From Nostoc linckia NIES-25 (GTDB lineage Bacteria; Cyanobacteriota; Cyanobacteriia; Cyanobacteriales; Nostocaceae), in contig NZ_AP018222.1 of the NCBI RefSeq assembly GCF_002368035.1, forward strand, positions 3,016,534 through 3,080,533: 64,000 nt of DNA. The letters run 5' to 3'. The translations under genes were made by a program, and so were the position numbers. The notes under the pieces were generated by a model. It searched no databases. It was given only the letters and a program-made list of their open reading frames with translations, and was not told where the DNA came from. Positions 62,052 to 64,000 of this stretch are shown here, piece after piece. Within the stretch, counting starts at the first letter, position 1; each line of letters starts with the position of its first letter.

Positions 62052-62585
62052 ATGAACAATTGGCTACCTTTCAATTTGAAGCTGCAAAAACTCCGTGCCA
62101 AGTTGCTCAACGATCCTTACTATCGCTTGCAATCTGGGGAAGAAATTCAGATTGCGGCACAATTGGGCATTCGCATTGATGCTAATCAAGCAACTGTAGA
62201 TGATTGGTTACGCTTACCAGGTTTGTCAATTCACCAAGCGCGATCGCTTGTGGAACTTTCACGTTCTGGTGTGAAATTTTATTGTATTGAAGATATAGCT
62301 GCGGCTTTGGCTATGCCAGTACCGCGACTCGAACCACTAAAACCTCTATTAAATTTTAGTTATTACGATCGCGAATCTTTAGATTCTCCGACAAATTTAG
62401 TTAATCCGAACACGGCAACAGTTGAAAATTTAGCAAAAATTCCCTTTATCGATTTGTCTCTAGCACAAGCAGTAGTGCAAAATCGCCAATCTGCTGGCCC
62501 TTTTCATAACCTAGCTGATTTCCAACGACGATTAGAGCTACCTGGTGATGCGATCGCTCAGCTGATGTATTTTCTGCGTTTTTAA
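62052..62585 (+). CDS. Helix-hairpin-helix protein (ComEA-like repeats)
   Basis: 177 residues from ATG 62052 (an upstream TTG is weaker). There are two HhH pairs: DWLRLPGLSIHQARSLVEL and, C-terminally, NPNTATVENLAKIPFIDLSLAQAVVQ (abridged) with GPFHNLADFQRRL. This is the ComEA/PsbU-type fold that binds DNA or structures proteins. No signal peptide, so a cytosolic DNA-related role is possible. Likely co-transcribed with the TM2 gene. Confidence 0.82.
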   Translation: MNNWLPFNLKLQKLRAKLLNDPYYRLQSGEEIQIAAQLGIRIDANQATVDDWLRLPGLSIHQARSLVELSRSGVKFYCIEDIAAALAMPVPRLEPLKPLLNFSYYDRESLDSPTNLVNPNTATVENLAKIPFIDLSLAQAVVQNRQSAGPFHNLADFQRRLELPGDAIAQLMYFLRF

Positions 62586-62606
62586 CAGGTGATTTGTTAG
62601 TTACTC

Positions 62607-62809
62607 TAAGAGGTTGTTTGAAAAGTATTGGGCGAATAGAATTCGCTACTACACAGGCTAAGTCCGCCTCCGCGGACTAACAGAAAATCAGGGTTTTCAA
62701 ACCCACGCAGGCGGTCACTGAGCTTGTTGAAGTGTGGGTTTTGTCTGTGTAGCCGCGACTTACAGTCGCCAAGGCGAGTAATAAATTAGACTTTTCAAAC
62801 AACCTCTTA
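62607..62809. mobile_element. MITE with 20-bp perfect inverted ends
   Basis: TAAGAGGTTGTTTGAAAAGT (62607-62626) and its exact reverse complement (62790-62809) bound ~200 bp. The outermost TA could be a TA target duplication of a Tc1/mariner-IS630-like transposase. The inside has GTCCGCCTCCGCGGAC and GTGGGTTTTGTC repeats and no gene. Confidence 0.85.
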
Positions 62810-62852
62810 TAAATAGCCAGTTGTCAAACACAAACAACTGACTACTTACTAA

Positions 62853-63425
62853 TTAAATAAAGCCAATGCGATTTAGAGGCCAAAAGCGAAATGTTGCTCG
62901 ACCAATGATATTTTTTCTGGGTAAAAAGCCCCAATAACGAGAGTCGTTACTGTCGTTACGGTTATCTCCCATGACAAAAAATTGGTCTTGTGGAACTTTC
63001 ACTGGTTGAAACGGCTGATTTGCTAGTTCAGCAATGTAGTCTTCTGCTAGGCGTTGGTTGTTGATATAAACTTCGCCGCGAACAACACTAATTACCTCGC
63101 CTGGTTGGCCAATCACTCGCTTGATGAAGGCTTGGTCTTGGGGATATCCTCGACGTTGTAGTTCTGCGGGTGGTTGAAAAACGATAATGTCGCCAGTTAT
63201 GGGGGGGTGAAAATGATAGGAGATTTTTTCTACCACCAAGCGATCGCCAGTATGTAAGGTGGGTAACATCGAGTCAGAAGGTATGTAACGAGGTTCGGCG
63301 ATAAAAGTCCGAATTAGGAGTGCCAAACATAAGGCGATCGCCACTAAAATCAGATTTTCCTGCCAACTACGCCATACTTTTGACGACGCACGCTCTTGCT
63401 TTGCATCACTTTCGTGAGGAATCAT
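62853..63425 (-). CDS. lepB: Signal peptidase I
   Basis: 190 residues from ATG 63425; the open frame starts at a TTG 11 codons earlier. One membrane helix (NLILVAIALCLALLIRTFI), catalytic Ser52 in IPSDSMLPTLHTGDRLVVEK (abridged), catalytic Lys in AFIKRVIGQPGE, and the end box VMGDNRNDSNDSRYWGF. It removes signal peptides from exported proteins such as the PEP-CTERM and TPM proteins in this window. Confidence 0.95.
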   Translation of the reverse strand: MIPHESDAKQERASSKVWRSWQENLILVAIALCLALLIRTFIAEPRYIPSDSMLPTLHTGDRLVVEKISYHFHPPITGDIIVFQPPAELQRRGYPQDQAFIKRVIGQPGEVISVVRGEVYINNQRLAEDYIAELANQPFQPVKVPQDQFFVMGDNRNDSNDSRYWGFLPRKNIIGRATFRFWPLNRIGFI

Positions 63426-64000
63426 AGAAATTTTTAGCCGGTTAAAGAAGTGGAACAAATACCTTGATTATTTTGACTTCAAAGGTATACTGATAAGCAA
63501 GCTGAGTTTCTCACCAATTCATACATAGATTAAATAATACAGTTATTGCATTTACCAACGCTATGCAAAACTGCTGAAAATCAACTATGAGCTGTCTCAA
63601 GGAACATCAGTTGAAGATTAAGACTATTAGATAGACAATTAAAAATTTTAATTCTAGTTGCTGCAATTATAAGCCAAGTTACTAGATAATTTTCAGCTTT
63701 GCTTCCTCTTACTAAAAAAAGCTAGTTGCCAACTGTAATAGCTATATAGGCAGTCGGTTTTTTCTGCGATCGGGAAAAAATTAACTGAATTTGGTGTAAT
63801 TAGTCAAGAAACATTTAATTTAAATACAATATTTAATGTTTTAATAGTTCTACGACAGACTATATAATATTTTAACAAATTGTTCATAAAAGGGCGATTA
63901 AGTTACGTAATTATACGGTAACAACGCATATTAAATTGTAATATTAATAATGTATGAGCCTCTTTAGTTATCAAGATTAAGGATAGCAGATAAAAAGTCA
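63426..64000. other. Upstream region of lepB and end of window
   Basis: 575 AT-rich bases carrying the lepB promoter, and perhaps that of a gene beyond the window. No gene, hairpin terminator or repeat array is recognised. Confidence 0.45.

Overview
The window looks like chromosomal DNA from a filamentous, probably heterocyst-forming cyanobacterium. The HIP1 octamer GCGATCGC recurs throughout. There is phycobilin synthesis (pcyA), a PsbP-like photosystem II protein, a TPM-domain protein of the thylakoid type, a complete devBCA exporter operon (known from heterocyst envelope formation), large multidomain Ser/Thr kinases, PEP-CTERM and RTX-type exported proteins, and many short intergenic repeats (heptamer arrays, MITE-like elements) typical of Nostocales. 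I saw no rRNA, tRNA, CRISPR array or prophage.

Layout. 1-12.9 kb is an export region: the 3' end of a large phytase-like/GDPD protein with RTX repeats, a DUF4347/delta-60/DUF4114 protein, then an ABC exporter with degenerate cNMP-binding and C39-like domains and its HlyD-type adaptor. I infer a type I secretion locus in which the first two genes are candidate cargo. 13.2-22.3 kb holds a divergent ZnuA/TroA-like metal-binding lipoprotein, small envelope proteins (YtxH, DUF948), a TPM protein, precorrin-8X methylmutase, a beta-helix protein, a membrane protein and dapB. 22.3-23.6 kb holds a candidate small RNA ending in an orphan terminator and an IS200/IS605-type transposase gene stopped by one nonsense codon, among palindromic repeats. 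23.6-27 kb has the PsbP-like protein, maf, a GC-rich EF-hand gene that looks transferred, and pcyA. 28-31.4 kb is devBCA.

31.4-45 kb has a HAD phosphatase, a Uma2 protein, and a signalling block in which two paralogous Ser/Thr kinases flank an FHA-domain ABC transporter. After it come ribD, a thioredoxin and a class I/II aminotransferase whose start lies inside a heptamer array and whose coding sequence carries an in-frame intergenic-type repeat. 45-54.4 kb has a PEP-CTERM protein, a response regulator, uvrC, a family 4 uracil-DNA glycosylase, two 59-residue proteins and a membrane-anchored protein with a regular Y-Y-C version of a seven-residue repeat. 54.6-64 kb has DUF29, a leftward tyrS-pyrF-secreted protein run, a class A PBP, DUF1825, a DnaJ-TPR protein, a TM2 protein with an HhH protein, and lepB.

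Most genes are ordinary cyanobacterial housekeeping or envelope genes. The parts most worth a second look are the secretion locus at the start, the kinase/FHA-transporter/kinase block, the Y-Y-C repeat protein, the transferred EF-hand gene, the orphan-terminator transcript and the mobile-repeat biology, including one repeat inserted into an enzyme gene. Coordinates and motifs were read by eye; family names are from recognition, not database searches.
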